Below, in pieces: positions 53,439 to 64,000 of a DNA stretch of 64,000 bases. Under the pieces are notes generated by a model that did no database searches, had not been told where the DNA came from, and saw only the letters and a program-made list of their open reading frames with translations. Origin of the DNA: Mycobacterium sp. AZCC_0083 (GTDB lineage: Bacteria; Actinomycetota; Actinomycetes; Mycobacteriales; Mycobacteriaceae); the NCBI RefSeq assembly GCF_014202335.1, contig NZ_JACHGP010000003.1, forward strand, positions 248,001-312,000, read 5' to 3'. The translations under genes were made by a program, and so were the position numbers. Each line of letters opens with the position of its first letter. Within the stretch, counting starts at the first letter, position 1.

Positions 53439-56345
53439 TCATTCCGTCGTCAACTCGTCATCGGGCGGCGGTTCGGTGCTGTGCCGGCCCGCAGATCCGG
53501 CCGGCGCCAGCTCGCGTTGTGGCCGGGCGGGGCGGGTACGTACGTTCAGCGGCCACCAGAACCAGCGGCCCATCAGTGCTGCGATGGCCGGCGTCATGAA
53601 CGACCGAATCACCAGGGTGTCGAACAGCAGTCCAAGACCGATGGTCGTGCCCACCTGTCCCAGTACGCGTAGGTCGCTGACCGCAAACGAAATCATGGTG
53701 AAGGCGAACACCAAACCGGCTGAAGTCACCACGCTGCCGGTGCCGCCCATCGATCTGACGATGCCCGTCTTCAATCCCGCGTGGCGTTCTTCCTTGAAGC
53801 GGGACACCAGAAGAAGGTTGTAGTCCGAACCGACCGCCAGCAGGATGATCACCGACATCCCCAAGATCATCCAGTGCAGGTCGAGTCCAATGATGTGTTG
53901 CCACAACAGAACTGACAGCCCGAACGAGGCCGCGAGTGACAGTACCACCGTGCCGACGATCACAAGCGCGGCGATGACTGCTCGGGTGATGATGAGCATG
54001 ATGGCAAAGATCAAGCACAGTGCGGATATGGCAGCGATCACGATGTCGTAGTTGCTGCCCTCCTGCATGTCCTTGTAGGTCGCCGCGGTGCCGCCCAGAT
54101 AGATCTTCGAGGTTTCGAGAGGCGTTCCCTTGATGGCTTCGAATGCCGCGTTCTTGATTTCGGCGATGTGGGAGATGCCTTCTGGACTGGCCGGGTCCCC
54201 CTGATGGGAGATGATGAGGCGCACGGCCTTTCCATCCGGCGACACGAACTGTTTCATGCCACGTTTGAAGTCCGCATTGTCGAAGACCTCGGGCGGTAGG
54301 TAGAACGAGTCGTCGATCTTGGACTCGTCGAACGCCTGACCCATCGCGTTCGAGTTCTGTTGTTGCTCGGCCTGCTGATCCTGCTGACCCTTCTGCGTCG
54401 CGTAGTTGGTCAGGATCCGGTCGCGGTTGGCTTCCTGGCTGGCGATCTGAGGTGGAAGCAGGCCAACCAGTTTCGGCTGAATGGCATCGAGCTTGTCCAG
54501 ACTCGCCGTGATATTGCCGAACTGGTCGCTGAGCTCATCGATGCCGTCGATGGCGTCGAATACCGATCGCAATGCGGAGCACGACGGGATGTCGTAGCAG
54601 TGCGGTTCCCAGTAGAGGTAGTTGCGCACCGGCCGGAAGAAGTCGTCGAAGTCGGCGATCTTGTCCCGCAGTTCGTTCACGATCTTGATGGTGTTGTGGA
54701 ACGCCTCGGTCTGATCGTGTTGGGCGGCCGCGCTCTCCTGCTGTAGCGAAAGCTGTTGTCGCAGGATGCCAATCGTGTTGGAGATGTCCTGGGCCTGCCC
54801 AATGAGGTCCGACGTGCGGTCCTCCGAGTAGGACTGGTTCAACTGGGTAGTGACGCCCTGCATGCTGACCTGGTACGGGATCGAGGTGTGCTCGATCGGG
54901 GTACCAAGTGGCCGGGTGATGGTCTGGACTCGGGCGATGCCGGGCAGGTGAAACACGGACTTGGCGATCCGGTCGACGATGAGCATGTCCGCGGAGTTGC
55001 GGAGGTCGTGGTCGGCCTGGATCAGGAGCACCTCCGGATTGAGGCGAGCTTGGGAGAAGTGTCGGTCCGCCGCCGCGTAGCCCTCGTTGGCCTCGATGTC
55101 GGTAGGCAGGTATTTCCGGTCGTTGTAGCTGGTCGTGTACGACGGTAGGGCGAGGAGCCCGACCAAGGCGACCGCGATGGTCGCCACAAGAATCGGGCCG
55201 GGCCAGCGCACGACGGCGGTGCCCATCCGACGCCACAGCCGCGTGTTGGAGGCACGTTTCGGCTCGAGGAGGCCGAATCGACTTGCCACGGTCATCAGCG
55301 CCGGCGCCATGGTGAGCGCCGCCAACGTGACGACGAACATGCCGATTGCCAACGGCACACCGAGGGTCTGGAAGTAGGGCAATCGGGTGAAACTGAGGCA
55401 GAAGGTTGCGCCTGCGATCGTCAGGCCCGAACCAAGGATCACGTGGGCGGTGCCCCGATACATGGTGTAGAACGCGGTCTCCCGGTCCTCGCCGGCGTGA
55501 CGCGCCTCGTGGTAGCGGCCGACGAGGAAGATCGCGTAGTCGGTGCCTGCCGCGATCGCGAGCATGGTGAGGAGATTGACCGCGAACGTCGAGAGCCCGA
55601 TGATCTCGTGGTAGCCGAGAAACGCCACCATGCCCCTGGCCACCAGCAACTCGAGCATCACCATCAGCAGGACCATGACCACGGTGACGACCGAGCGATA
55701 GACGAGTAGCAACATGACCAGGATGACCCCAACCGTCACCATGGTGACCAGCTGCAGGCTCTTGTCGCCTGCGTGCTGTTGGTCCGATGCCAGCGGCCCC
55801 GGCCCGGTGACGTAGACCTTCAAGCCCGCCGGCGGCGGATCAGCGGCCACCACGTCCTTCACCGCCTGGACGGATTCATTCGCCAACGTCTCGCCCTGGT
55901 TGCCGGCAAGGTAGATCTGCACGTAGGTCGCCAAGTTGTCGGCGCTCTGCGCACCCGCCGAGGTCAGTGGATCGCCCCAGAAGTCCTGGATGTGCTGGAT
56001 GTGCGTGGGGTCCGCTCTGAGCTTCGTGACCAGACCGTCGTAGTAGTGATGGGCCTCGTCACCGAGTGGCTTCTCACTCTCCAGGACGATCATCGCCGTG
56101 CTGTTGGAATCGGATTCCTGAAAGACCTTGCCCATCAGCTTCATTGCCTGCAGCGACGGCGCATCATCGGGAGTCAGCGACACCGAGTGTTCCTGGCCGA
56201 CCTCCTCCAATTGCGGTACGACGACGTTCACGATGGCGGTCAGCGCCAGCCAGCCCAACAGCACCGGCACGCAGAACAGTCGAATGAAGCGAGGAATCGC
56301 CGGGTGCTTGCCGACGCGGTTTTCGTCTGCGTGGTTGGCGCTCAT
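53439..56345 (-). CDS. mmpL4: MmpL-family RND transporter (MmpL4-like)
   Basis: 968 residues, two six-TM repeats with large periplasmic loops (~60-190 and ~420-770; the second is rich in coiled-coil Gln/Leu). The proton-relay Asp-Tyr pairs are in [16 protein letters not shown] and [16 protein letters not shown]. The MmpL4/MmpL5 group exports siderophores (mycobactin, carboxymycobactin) with MmpS, and in some species GPLs. ATG overlaps the mmpS stop by four bases. Gene order with a divergent TetR matches Rv0450c-Rv0451c-Rv0452. Confidence 0.93.
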   Translation of the reverse strand: MSANHADENRVGKHPAIPRFIRLFCVPVLLGWLALTAIVNVVVPQLEEVGQEHSVSLTPDDAPSLQAMKLMGKVFQESDSNSTAMIVLESEKPLGDEAHHYYDGLVTKLRADPTHIQHIQDFWGDPLTSAGAQSADNLATYVQIYLAGNQGETLANESVQAVKDVVAADPPPAGLKVYVTGPGPLASDQQHAGDKSLQLVTMVTVGVILVMLLLVYRSVVTVVMVLLMVMLELLVARGMVAFLGYHEIIGLSTFAVNLLTMLAIAAGTDYAIFLVGRYHEARHAGEDRETAFYTMYRGTAHVILGSGLTIAGATFCLSFTRLPYFQTLGVPLAIGMFVVTLAALTMAPALMTVASRFGLLEPKRASNTRLWRRMGTAVVRWPGPILVATIAVALVGLLALPSYTTSYNDRKYLPTDIEANEGYAAADRHFSQARLNPEVLLIQADHDLRNSADMLIVDRIAKSVFHLPGIARVQTITRPLGTPIEHTSIPYQVSMQGVTTQLNQSYSEDRTSDLIGQAQDISNTIGILRQQLSLQQESAAAQHDQTEAFHNTIKIVNELRDKIADFDDFFRPVRNYLYWEPHCYDIPSCSALRSVFDAIDGIDELSDQFGNITASLDKLDAIQPKLVGLLPPQIASQEANRDRILTNYATQKGQQDQQAEQQQNSNAMGQAFDESKIDDSFYLPPEVFDNADFKRGMKQFVSPDGKAVRLIISHQGDPASPEGISHIAEIKNAAFEAIKGTPLETSKIYLGGTAATYKDMQEGSNYDIVIAAISALCLIFAIMLIITRAVIAALVIVGTVVLSLAASFGLSVLLWQHIIGLDLHWMILGMSVIILLAVGSDYNLLLVSRFKEERHAGLKTGIVRSMGGTGSVVTSAGLVFAFTMISFAVSDLRVLGQVGTTIGLGLLFDTLVIRSFMTPAIAALMGRWFWWPLNVRTRPARPQRELAPAGSAGRHSTEPPPDDELTTE

Positions 56346-56776
56346 GCGGACTTCACCAAGCAGAAGGTCTGTGCCTTCACTCCGACTGACGTCTTCTCCG
56401 CCTTGACCTCGTCATTCACCGTGACGCGGCAGCCGATGCTGTCGCCGTCGCCCTGGGCCACGATGTTGGCGCTGGCCGACGGTGCGGTGGTGGTCAGGGT
56501 GATCGACCAGGGCAGAGGTGCGTTCGTCACCTTCTGCGGTGTCGCTTCGAGGTCGAGGTAGTTGATGGTCGCCACGGCGCCTTCCAATCCGAAGATCTCG
56601 TACTTCACGACTTTGGGATCGAACGGCTCCGCGTCTTCCGCGAGGCCGGCGCCTGGTCGGGTGATCTCGTTGTTCGAGCCGAAGAACCCGTGCATGCGAT
56701 AGACCACCAATCCCCCTAACGCGACGACCACCGCGATGAGCAGCGGAATCCACGCCCGCTTCACAAGTCCGAGCAC
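56342..56776 (-). CDS. mmpS4: MmpS-family accessory protein (MmpS4-like)
   Basis: 144 residues from GTG 56776, chosen since the protein then begins [20 protein letters not shown] as in homologues and GAGAGG lies upstream. One N-terminal membrane helix, then an extracytoplasmic beta-sandwich domain ([31 protein letters not shown]) with two Cys (IGCRV, TFCLV). It is the periplasmic partner of MmpL4 in siderophore export. Confidence 0.9.
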   Translation of the reverse strand: MLGLVKRAWIPLLIAVVVALGGLVVYRMHGFFGSNNEITRPGAGLAEDAEPFDPKVVKYEIFGLEGAVATINYLDLEATPQKVTNAPLPWSITLTTTAPSASANIVAQGDGDSIGCRVTVNDEVKAEKTSVGVKAQTFCLVKSA

Positions 56777-56846
56777 TGATGGGCCTCTCGTTCGCCTGAC
56801 CTGCACTTCACCCAGCCGTCACCGATGGCGGAGGTTGCGCTGGTCG

Positions 56847-56886
56847 ATAGTTAGCTCGCCAAACATTAAGCGATACCACTAACTAT
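56847..56886. promoter_or_regulatory. Inverted repeat upstream of mmpS4
   Basis: ATAGTTAG and CTAACTAT, perfect 8-base arms separated by 24 bases. TTAG-rich arms in the divergent region suit control by the TetR and/or IdeR; the exact binder is not known. Confidence 0.45.
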
Positions 56887-56890
56887 GACA

Positions 56891-56902
56891 AGCCGATCGG
56901 CT
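56891..56902. promoter_or_regulatory. Perfect 12-bp palindrome in the mmpS4/TetR gap
   Basis: AGCCGATCGGCT, four bases beyond the previous repeat and followed by TAAGTTAAT, an AT-rich -10-like stretch. Candidate TetR operator. Confidence 0.45.
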
Positions 56903-56993
56903 AAGTTAATCAGAGTCGATCGACATACGGGTCAGCCGCGGGGGGCTACCCTGAAACACTTGGTCGGCTCGTGCATCTGAGGAGGAAAGCGAC

Positions 56994-57581
56994 TTGGCGA
57001 AGCCAGTGTCACCCCGGGGCCTCGCCAGGGAACGAGTCCTCGATGCCGCCCTCAGCCTGTTCGCCGAGCACGGAGTGCATGGCACATCGCTCAAGATGAT
57101 CGCCGACCGCGTCGGGGTCAGCAAAGCTGCTGTGTACTACCAGTTTCAGTCCAAGGAAGACATCGTCATGGAAGTGATGCGTCCGACGATCGAGGACATG
57201 GCTCGCGTCATCAGAATCGCCGACGCGCTCGACGGTTGGGAAGCACAGCGGGCGGTCGCCATCAGCGGAATGGTGGAGATGGTCGTACGCCATCGACAAC
57301 TGGCCGTGATGATCAACAGCGACCCCGGCATCGAGCAAATCATGATGGCTCAGCCCGACCTGAAGGCCGTGGCCGACCGACTTCGCGAGTTGATGGAGGG
57401 GCCGACACCCGACCCCATCAGCCGGATCGCATTCTCAGTCTTGTTCGGCGGGGTGGGCAAGACGGCCGCCGATCCCCTGCTCGCCGACATCGACGATGCC
57501 GACCTCCACCGCGCGCTCCTGGACCTGTCGAACCGGATCATGCAACCCGTCCCCGACAGCGTCGGCAATCGAGCACCTTAA
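56994..57581 (+). CDS. TetR-family regulator of mmpS4-mmpL4 (Rv0452-like)
   Basis: 195 residues from a TTG start preceded by a near-ideal GAGGAGGAAAG ribosome site. Helix-turn-helix at ~30-55 (LKMIADRVGVSKAAVYYQFQ); ligand domain with ISRIAFSVLFGGVGKTAADP. The divergent arrangement with the transporter operon is conserved and supports a repressor role, induced by substrate or other ligand. Confidence 0.9.
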   Translation: MAKPVSPRGLARERVLDAALSLFAEHGVHGTSLKMIADRVGVSKAAVYYQFQSKEDIVMEVMRPTIEDMARVIRIADALDGWEAQRAVAISGMVEMVVRHRQLAVMINSDPGIEQIMMAQPDLKAVADRLRELMEGPTPDPISRIAFSVLFGGVGKTAADPLLADIDDADLHRALLDLSNRIMQPVPDSVGNRAP

Positions 57582-57647
57582 GGCGTCACGGGCTCCGAGC
57601 AGATACCGGAAACCGTGGCGCGCCAGGTACTCCGACGCGCTGGGGAG

Positions 57648-58028
57648 CTAGCCCGCCGGCTGCGCACCGTGGAACACGGCCTCGACGTTGTTGCCGTCGG
57701 GGTCGCGGACGAACGCACCGAAGTAGCCGGGGTGGTACTCGGGCCACAACCGCGGCTCGTGGAGGGACTCGGCGCCCAGCGTCAGAGCGGCGTCGTAGAA
57801 GGCCCTCACCTCGTCGGTGCTGGTGGCCTGAAAGGCAAAATGGATCGGCGCGCCCACCTCACGGTCGGTGCCATCCTCGATCCAGAAGTCGGGCTTGCCG
57901 TTGCGGCCGTACCCGATGGCGGGCCCGACGTCCATCTGCCGGGAGTGGCCAAGCACTCCCAGCACGGCGTCGTAGTACTCCTTCGACTTGGTGTAATCGG
58001 CGCAGATGATTCCGAAGTGATCGATCAC
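57648..58028 (-). CDS. Glyoxalase/VOC-family protein
   Basis: 126 residues, two beta-alpha-beta-beta-beta modules: begins MIDHFGIICADYTKSKEYYD; the second module has PIHFAFQATSTDEVRAFYDA and FVRDPDGNNVEAVFH. Metal ligands His3-type and Glu in VEAVFH. Role unknown: thiol transfer, dioxygenase or resistance. Divergent from the amidohydrolase gene. Confidence 0.85.
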   Translation of the reverse strand: MIDHFGIICADYTKSKEYYDAVLGVLGHSRQMDVGPAIGYGRNGKPDFWIEDGTDREVGAPIHFAFQATSTDEVRAFYDAALTLGAESLHEPRLWPEYHPGYFGAFVRDPDGNNVEAVFHGAQPAG

Positions 58029-58066
58029 GGCTTCATCCTGGCATCTGCCACCGACAGAAGCTCAGA

Positions 58067-59842
58067 ATGAAGTCGTACATTCAGGTCATGGGTTTCGATT
58101 CCGGAGCCGCCCCGGCGGCGACCTACGACCTCTGCATTCGCAACGGCACGATCGTCGACGGACTCGGCGGTGACCCGTACGTCGGCGACGTCGCGATCTC
58201 CGACGGGGTGATCGCCGCAGTCGGCTCCGTCGACGGCGAGGCGACGCGCGAGCTCGACGCCACGGGCCTGCTCGTCACCCCCGGCTTCATCGACCTGCAC
58301 ACCCACTACGACGGCCAGGCGATCTGGTCGGACCGCATGGTCCCGTCGTCGGCGCACGGCGTCACGACCGCGCTGATGGGCAACTGCGGGGTCGGCTTCG
58401 CGCCATGCAGGCCCGAGGACCACGACGTCCTCGTCGACGTGATGGCCGGCGTCGAGGACATTCCCGGCGTGGTCATGGTGGACGGACTGCCATGGACCTG
58501 GGAGACCTTCCCCGAGTTCCTCGATGCCCTGGATGCGGGCAAGCGAGACATCGACGTCGCGGCGTACCTGCCGCACTCCCCGCTTCGGGTGTACGTGATG
58601 GGGCAGCGCGGCGTCGATCGCGAACCCGCCACCGCAGAAGACCTCGCCCAGATGCGCAAGCTGGCGGCCGAGGCCGTCGAAGTCGGCGCCATGGGTTTCG
58701 CGTCATCGCGGCTGACGCTGCACAAGTCCGAAAGCGGCATGCCGATACCGAGTTTCGACGCCGGTCACGACGAGATCGAGGCAATCGCCCGCGGCGTCAA
58801 GGACGCGGGTGGCGGGCTGATCCAGTTCGTCCCTGACCTCGTCGCCGGCGATTACGAGCCCGCGCTGCAGACGGTCTTCGACGTCGCCGCCGACGTGGGC
58901 CTGCCGGTGACGTTCACGTTGGCCATCGGCAACGCGGGCGACCCGTTCTTCGAGGAGGGGCTCAACCTGGTCGAGAAGGCGAATGCGGCAGGCGGTGAGG
59001 TCAGCGCGCAGGTCTTCCCGCGGCCCATCGGGCTGGTCATCGGCCTCGAGCTGTCCGGTAATCCGTTCGTCCTGTATCCGAGCTACCGGGAGCTGGCGCA
59101 CCTGCCGCTTGCCGAGCGTGTCGTCGAGATGCGCAAACCCGAAGTGCGCGAACGCATCTTGGCGGACACACCGGCGAGTGACGGGCATCCGCTGATGTTC
59201 GCGGTCCAGGCGTGGGACTGGATGTTCCCGTTGGGTGAGCCGCCGAACTATGAGCCCGATGCGTCGGACAGCATCGCCGCAAGGGCGCGGGCACGCGGGG
59301 TCAGCCCCCTCGAAGAGGCCTACGACCGCGTACTGGACGACGACGGACACGCGATGCTGCTGATCACGCTGGCCAACTTCCGGGACGCGTCACTGGACAC
59401 CGTGGCCACCCTGTTCGGAAGGGACGATGTCGTGCTCGGCTTGGGTGACGGCGGCGCACACTACGGAATGATCTGCGACGCAAGCTTTCCCACCTACATG
59501 CTGGCGCACTGGGCACGCGACCGCGCGTCGGGCCGGCTGTCGGTGGCCGAGGCGGTGCGCGAGCTGACGACCGTGCCCGCCCGGGTGGCGGGACTGGCGG
59601 ACCGGGGCCGCATCGCCGTCGGCTACAAGGGCGATGTCAACGTCATCGACCACGCGGCCGTGCGGTTGCACCGGCCCGTCGTCGCGCGCGACCTGCCAGG
59701 GGGCGGACGCCGTCTCGACCAGTCCGCCGACGGTTACGTCGCGACCGTCGTCTCCGGTGAGGTGATCGCCGAGAACGGCGTGCCGACCTCCGCGCGTCCC
59801 GGCAAGCTGATCCGCGGCAGGCAGCCCGCGCCGGTTGCCTAG
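58067..59842 (+). CDS. N-acyl-D-amino-acid deacylase-type amidohydrolase
   Basis: 591 residues: small beta domain (LCIRNGTIVDGLGGDPYVGD), TIM barrel with metal motif DLHTHYDGQAIW and TTALMGNCGVGFAPCRPEDH with the Cys/Lys-equivalent bridging position, then LGDGGAHYGMICDASFPTYM. This is the D-aminoacylase/D-hydantoinase branch cleaving N-acyl or amide bonds. It stands immediately upstream of the formamidase pair, so amide catabolism is a plausible theme. A second ATG seven codons in is an alternative start. Confidence 0.88.
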   Translation: MKSYIQVMGFDSGAAPAATYDLCIRNGTIVDGLGGDPYVGDVAISDGVIAAVGSVDGEATRELDATGLLVTPGFIDLHTHYDGQAIWSDRMVPSSAHGVTTALMGNCGVGFAPCRPEDHDVLVDVMAGVEDIPGVVMVDGLPWTWETFPEFLDALDAGKRDIDVAAYLPHSPLRVYVMGQRGVDREPATAEDLAQMRKLAAEAVEVGAMGFASSRLTLHKSESGMPIPSFDAGHDEIEAIARGVKDAGGGLIQFVPDLVAGDYEPALQTVFDVAADVGLPVTFTLAIGNAGDPFFEEGLNLVEKANAAGGEVSAQVFPRPIGLVIGLELSGNPFVLYPSYRELAHLPLAERVVEMRKPEVRERILADTPASDGHPLMFAVQAWDWMFPLGEPPNYEPDASDSIAARARARGVSPLEEAYDRVLDDDGHAMLLITLANFRDASLDTVATLFGRDDVVLGLGDGGAHYGMICDASFPTYMLAHWARDRASGRLSVAEAVRELTTVPARVAGLADRGRIAVGYKGDVNVIDHAAVRLHRPVVARDLPGGGRRLDQSADGYVATVVSGEVIAENGVPTSARPGKLIRGRQPAPVA

Positions 59843-59890
59843 ACGAGTTCACCGTGCGTGAGTCTCGACGCGGATCTACGATGCGCATCG

Positions 59891-60208
59891 ATGACTCAGT
59901 CCGCCTATCGCATCGATCCGATCACGGATCTTCCCCATGCGCGGGAGTTCATGGCCACTCCGGTCGGCCTGCACAGCCCGGGGCTGCAGCGTGTCCTCAA
60001 TGTCCTTCGTGGTGAGCCGCTTGCGGGCAAGTACGTCTTGATCGAGGTCACCCCGCATCGGCGATGGCGCTTGGCACGACTGACCGGTGAACGTGGCCAA
60101 CCCGTTCGCCTCCTCGACACCGAGTTCACCGATCTCGCGGCGGCCGAACGCGAAGTATTCGCCTTGCGCTGGAAGGAGCACGTCGGCCAGGACCTCGTCC
60201 TCGGCTGA
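59891..60208 (+). CDS. N,N-dimethylformamidase small (alpha) subunit-like
   Basis: 105 residues from ATG 59891, preceding the large subunit by five bases. Contains GLHSPGLQRVLNVLRGEPLAGK and LAAAEREVFALRWKEHVGQD. Known dimethylformamidases are alpha2beta2-type with a small ~15 kDa alpha chain encoded directly upstream of the beta chain; size and position fit. Identity of the small chain rests mainly on this context. The earlier GTG at 59858 is less likely. Confidence 0.75.
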   Translation: MTQSAYRIDPITDLPHAREFMATPVGLHSPGLQRVLNVLRGEPLAGKYVLIEVTPHRRWRLARLTGERGQPVRLLDTEFTDLAAAEREVFALRWKEHVGQDLVLG

Positions 60209-60213
60209 TTCCC

Positions 60214-62379
60214 ATGCTCACGCTCACGGGTTACAGCGACAAGCTCTACTGCCGCCCCGGCGATACCGTCGCGTTCAAGGTCAACTGCGAAGCGGCGCCC
60301 GAATATCACGCCGAGGTCGTCCGGATCATATGCGGTGACACCAATCCCGACGGTCCCGGCGTCAAGGAGGTCGTCGTCGATACATCCGTCAACGGTGTCC
60401 ACCCTGGGCGCCCGCAGCACATCAAGGCCGGCTCCTACGTAGAGGTGCCGAGCCGCCCGGTCCTCGAGAACTTGGAGAGCTTCTCGGTGGAGGCCTTCAT
60501 CTGGCCAACAACGCCGGCAAAGGGTGTGCAGGGGCTCATCACGAAGTGGTCCGATTCCGAGGGCTTTGCGCTCATCGTCGACGGAGCGGGCGGCGTTGCA
60601 CTGAAAACCGGTGACGGAGCACGAGATTCCGTCGTGACGGTCGGTAAACCGTTGCAGGTCCGGCGTTGGTATCGGGTCGGCGCGAGCCTCGATGCCGCGA
60701 CCCGCACGGTCTCGGTCTTTCAGATCCCCCTCGACCCGGTACCCGGAATCGACGACGCCGGCGTGGTTGACGCTCGACTGGACCAGCTGCCGAAGGCGCA
60801 CAACGGCCCTCTCCTTTTCGCAGCGTTCCCCGGTCCGGCAGCGGTGTTCAACGGAAAGATCGACAGTCCCCGGATCTGGAGCGACGTCGAGGCCGACGAT
60901 CTCATGGGCGCCTGGGACTTCGGTTCACAGATGTCGTCTCAAACCGCCATCGACGGATCGCCCAATGAGCTCCACGGCACGGTGGTGAACTTCCCCGCCC
61001 GTGCCATGACCGGGTGGAATTGGACCGGCGAGGAGATGGACTTCAAACGGAACCCGTCCCAATGGGGCGCGATCCATTTCCACGACGACGACATCTACGA
61101 CGCCGCATGGGAAACGGACTTCGAGTTGACGGTTCCCGAGACGATGACGAGCGGCGTCTACGCCGCGCGACTTCGCGCCGAAGGAGCCGAGGAGTACATC
61201 CCGTTCACCGTCGGACCCGCACCGGGCAAGGAGCAACGGATCGCGCTGATTCTGCCGACGGCGAGCTACCTGGCCTACGGTAACGACCACCTCGGCACGG
61301 ACGGCGGAAACGGCGAGCTGCTCAACAACATCCTGAACGTCCTGACCCCACCTGATCTGTTCCTCAACGAGCACTGGGAGTACGGCGGGTCGCTCTACGA
61401 CGAGCATTCCGACGGCAGCGGTATCTGCTACTCGTCGCGGTTGCGGCCGCTGCTGCAGATGCGCCCCAAGGTGCAGTGCCTTCTCGGTGGCTTCGGATCA
61501 TCGAAGTTGTGGCAATTCAACGCCGACACCCACATCGTTGACTGGTTAGATGCCAAGGGGTTTGGCGTCGACGTCTACACCGACGAGGAGCTGCACTACG
61601 CCGGCTACGGCCTGCTGGAACCGTACGCCGTCGTGCTGACCGGATCGCACCCCGAGTACACCTCGACCGAGATGTGGGAGGCGTACCACGACTACCGCAA
61701 CAGCGGCGGCCGGCTGATGTATCTCGGCGGCGACGGGTTCTACTGGCGCATCGCATTTCACTCGGATTGTCCCGGCATCATCGAATTGCGTCGCGCGGAG
61801 ACCGGCGTGCGGGCGTGGGCGGCGGAGGCGGGCGAGTACTACCAGGGTTTCGACGGCCGCTACGGCGGATTGTGGCTGCGACAGGGCCGCGCGCCGCAGA
61901 AGCTCGTCGGCGTCGGATTCTCCTGCCAGGGCTTCGATCTGTCGTCGCACTACTGTCGCAAACCGGACAGCTTCTCGCCCAAGGTGGCCTTCATCTTCGC
62001 CGGTGTCGACGACGACGAACTGATCGGCGACTTCGGTTTGATCGGTGGCGGCGCCGCTGGCCTCGAGCTCGATCGCGCCGGCGCTGGGCTGGGAACTCCG
62101 CCGAACGCCTACATCCTCGCCTCCTCGGAGCAGCACACCAACGCCTACTATCTGGTGCCGGAGGAATTCCTCGAGACGGGACCGGCGCTGGGCGCTGCCG
62201 AGAACCCCAATGCCCGTGCCGATCTCGTCTTCTTCGAGACGCCCAACGCGGGGGCCGTGTTCTCCGTCGGCTCGATCGCGTGGGCAGGGAGTCTGTCGCC
62301 GAACGACTACGACAACAACGTGTCGCGCATTACCGAGAACGTGCTTCGGCGGTTCCTCGACCCAAGCCCGTTCGACTAG
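60214..62379 (+). CDS. N,N-dimethylformamidase large (beta) subunit-like
   Basis: 721 residues. N-terminal beta domain, then a LamG/concanavalin-like domain (~75-240; GSYVEVPSRPVLENLESFSV) and the catalytic half (~340-715). The enzyme splits dimethylformamide to dimethylamine and formate using a mononuclear iron held by two Tyr and a Glu; by position Tyr355 (SYLAYGNDH), Tyr395 (GGSLYDEHSDG) and Glu481 (SHPEYTS) are the candidates here. Assignment by family knowledge; other small amides are possible natural substrates. Confidence 0.82.
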   Translation: MLTLTGYSDKLYCRPGDTVAFKVNCEAAPEYHAEVVRIICGDTNPDGPGVKEVVVDTSVNGVHPGRPQHIKAGSYVEVPSRPVLENLESFSVEAFIWPTTPAKGVQGLITKWSDSEGFALIVDGAGGVALKTGDGARDSVVTVGKPLQVRRWYRVGASLDAATRTVSVFQIPLDPVPGIDDAGVVDARLDQLPKAHNGPLLFAAFPGPAAVFNGKIDSPRIWSDVEADDLMGAWDFGSQMSSQTAIDGSPNELHGTVVNFPARAMTGWNWTGEEMDFKRNPSQWGAIHFHDDDIYDAAWETDFELTVPETMTSGVYAARLRAEGAEEYIPFTVGPAPGKEQRIALILPTASYLAYGNDHLGTDGGNGELLNNILNVLTPPDLFLNEHWEYGGSLYDEHSDGSGICYSSRLRPLLQMRPKVQCLLGGFGSSKLWQFNADTHIVDWLDAKGFGVDVYTDEELHYAGYGLLEPYAVVLTGSHPEYTSTEMWEAYHDYRNSGGRLMYLGGDGFYWRIAFHSDCPGIIELRRAETGVRAWAAEAGEYYQGFDGRYGGLWLRQGRAPQKLVGVGFSCQGFDLSSHYCRKPDSFSPKVAFIFAGVDDDELIGDFGLIGGGAAGLELDRAGAGLGTPPNAYILASSEQHTNAYYLVPEEFLETGPALGAAENPNARADLVFFETPNAGAVFSVGSIAWAGSLSPNDYDNNVSRITENVLRRFLDPSPFD

Positions 62380-62400
62380 GTTTCGCACTATCCTCACGTC

Positions 62401-62775
62401 ATGAGCGTGAAGGTGGATCTGGATCAGCTCGCCGATGCGCTGGCCGATTTTGCCTTCGCCTATCTGATCACCGTTGGCGATGACTACCAGGCGCGCACCG
62501 TCGCGGTCGATCCGGTGCTGCGCGACGACGTGCTCGACGTCGGAACGGTCGGCGGCGGCACGCGCCGGAACCTGGCCGCGCATGACGGCGTCACGCTGTT
62601 GTGGCCTCCGCGCGAACCTGGCGGCTACACGTTGATCGTCGACGGTCGTGGGCTGCTCAGCGCCGATGACGCGCCGCTACGGGTCGTGCCCAGCCACGCG
62701 GTGCTGCATCGCCCAGCGACCCCGGCCGCCGCGGCCTCGGCGACCGGCTGCGGCGACGACTGCATACCGCTCTGA
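62401..62775 (+). CDS. Pyridoxamine-5-phosphate-oxidase-like split-barrel protein
   Basis: 124 residues; flavin-binding split barrel: LADFAFAYLITVGDDYQART, VTLLWPPREPGGYTLIVDGR and a late Cys pair (TGCGDDCIPL). Cofactor (FMN, F420 or none) is unclear. ATG at 62401, 21 bases after the formamidase beta gene, so it may be co-transcribed. Confidence 0.75.
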   Translation: MSVKVDLDQLADALADFAFAYLITVGDDYQARTVAVDPVLRDDVLDVGTVGGGTRRNLAAHDGVTLLWPPREPGGYTLIVDGRGLLSADDAPLRVVPSHAVLHRPATPAAAASATGCGDDCIPL

Positions 62776-62851
62776 ACGCGAGTGGGAACCTCACGACAAA
62801 ATCGGCGAAAACCGTCGCCACCTTCACACTCGGCGGGGAGCGCGGACACGA

Positions 62852-62888
62852 AAAGGCCCGGCTCGCAAGCCAAGCGAGCCGGGCCTTT
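62852..62888. terminator. Strong hairpin terminator after groEL2
   Basis: Perfect 15-base arms (AAAGGCCCGGCTCGC and its complement) around AAGCCAA. On the minus strand it ends groEL2 14 bases past the stop and runs into TTTT; symmetric ends let it work for the rightward transcript as well. Confidence 0.9.
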
Positions 62889-62902
62889 CGTAGTAGCTGG
62901 AC

Positions 62903-64000
<1,098 letters not shown>

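Overview
The window is a high-GC actinobacterial chromosome segment that I read as a fast-growing Mycobacterium (Mycolicibacterium). The reasons are a near-continuous match in gene order to the M. tuberculosis hemA to groEL2 interval (Rv0509 down to Rv0440), mycobacterial hallmark genes (mshA, senX3-regX3, hbhA, umaA, lprQ, mmpS/mmpL, groEL2) and many GTG/TTG starts. Rv numbers given here are recalled orthology, not search results. Both outer genes, hemA and groEL2, are cut by the window edges. Apart from the broken transposon no stretch longer than about 260 bp lacks a gene, and no tRNA, rRNA or CRISPR array was seen.

Layout. 1-3.3 kb: hemA and a glutaredoxin-like gene face left and serB1 faces right; a decayed TnpB-only element with 17-bp inverted ends has landed between the two divergent genes. 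3.3-11.4 kb: HadA-like dehydratase, acyltransferase, GalE2-like protein, the tiny ribosomal protein bS22, a BldC/excisionase-like HTH protein, proC, a thioesterase, a TIM-barrel epimerase, a membrane protein and ppx. 11.4-20.4 kb: Rv0495c-like protein, senX3-regX3 with RegX3/Pho-type boxes, gpm1, a YbjN protein, mshA (mycothiol), a ROK regulator facing an SDR, and the L,D-transpeptidase lprQ. 20.4-30.3 kb: murB and a run of small conserved mycobacterial genes, deoC, hbhA, an XRE regulator, DUF445, a TetR and a PPK2. 30.3-43.2 kb: lipid and C2 metabolism (umaA, fadB2, icl, a FatA-type thioesterase, ramB), lpd, small membrane proteins, an orphan DUF779 protein and a prolyl oligopeptidase.

43.2-48 kb is an accessory islet between the Rv0457c-like peptidase and the Rv0456c-like enoyl-CoA hydratase. 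It holds two TetR-controlled units: an Old Yellow Enzyme, and an SGNH esterase plus a deazaflavin-type reductase. Both units show clear palindromic operators. 48.9-53.4 kb carries a second PPK2, an aldehyde dehydrogenase, a PAP2 phosphatase and a DinB protein. 53.4-57.6 kb is mmpS4-mmpL4 with a divergent TetR. 57.6-62.8 kb is a catabolic module: a VOC protein, a D-aminoacylase-type amidohydrolase, and both subunits of an N,N-dimethylformamidase-like enzyme followed by a PNPOx-like protein. groEL2 with a strong terminator closes the window.

The best leads are the TIR-bounded TnpB remnant; a dispersed 20-bp repeat, one copy of which is read in frame inside a protein; a cluster of palindromes (one matching a GlnR box) upstream of icl; two long hairpin elements at gene ends; the perfect TetR operators; and the dimethylformamidase operon. 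I did not find a clearly unprecedented multi-gene system.
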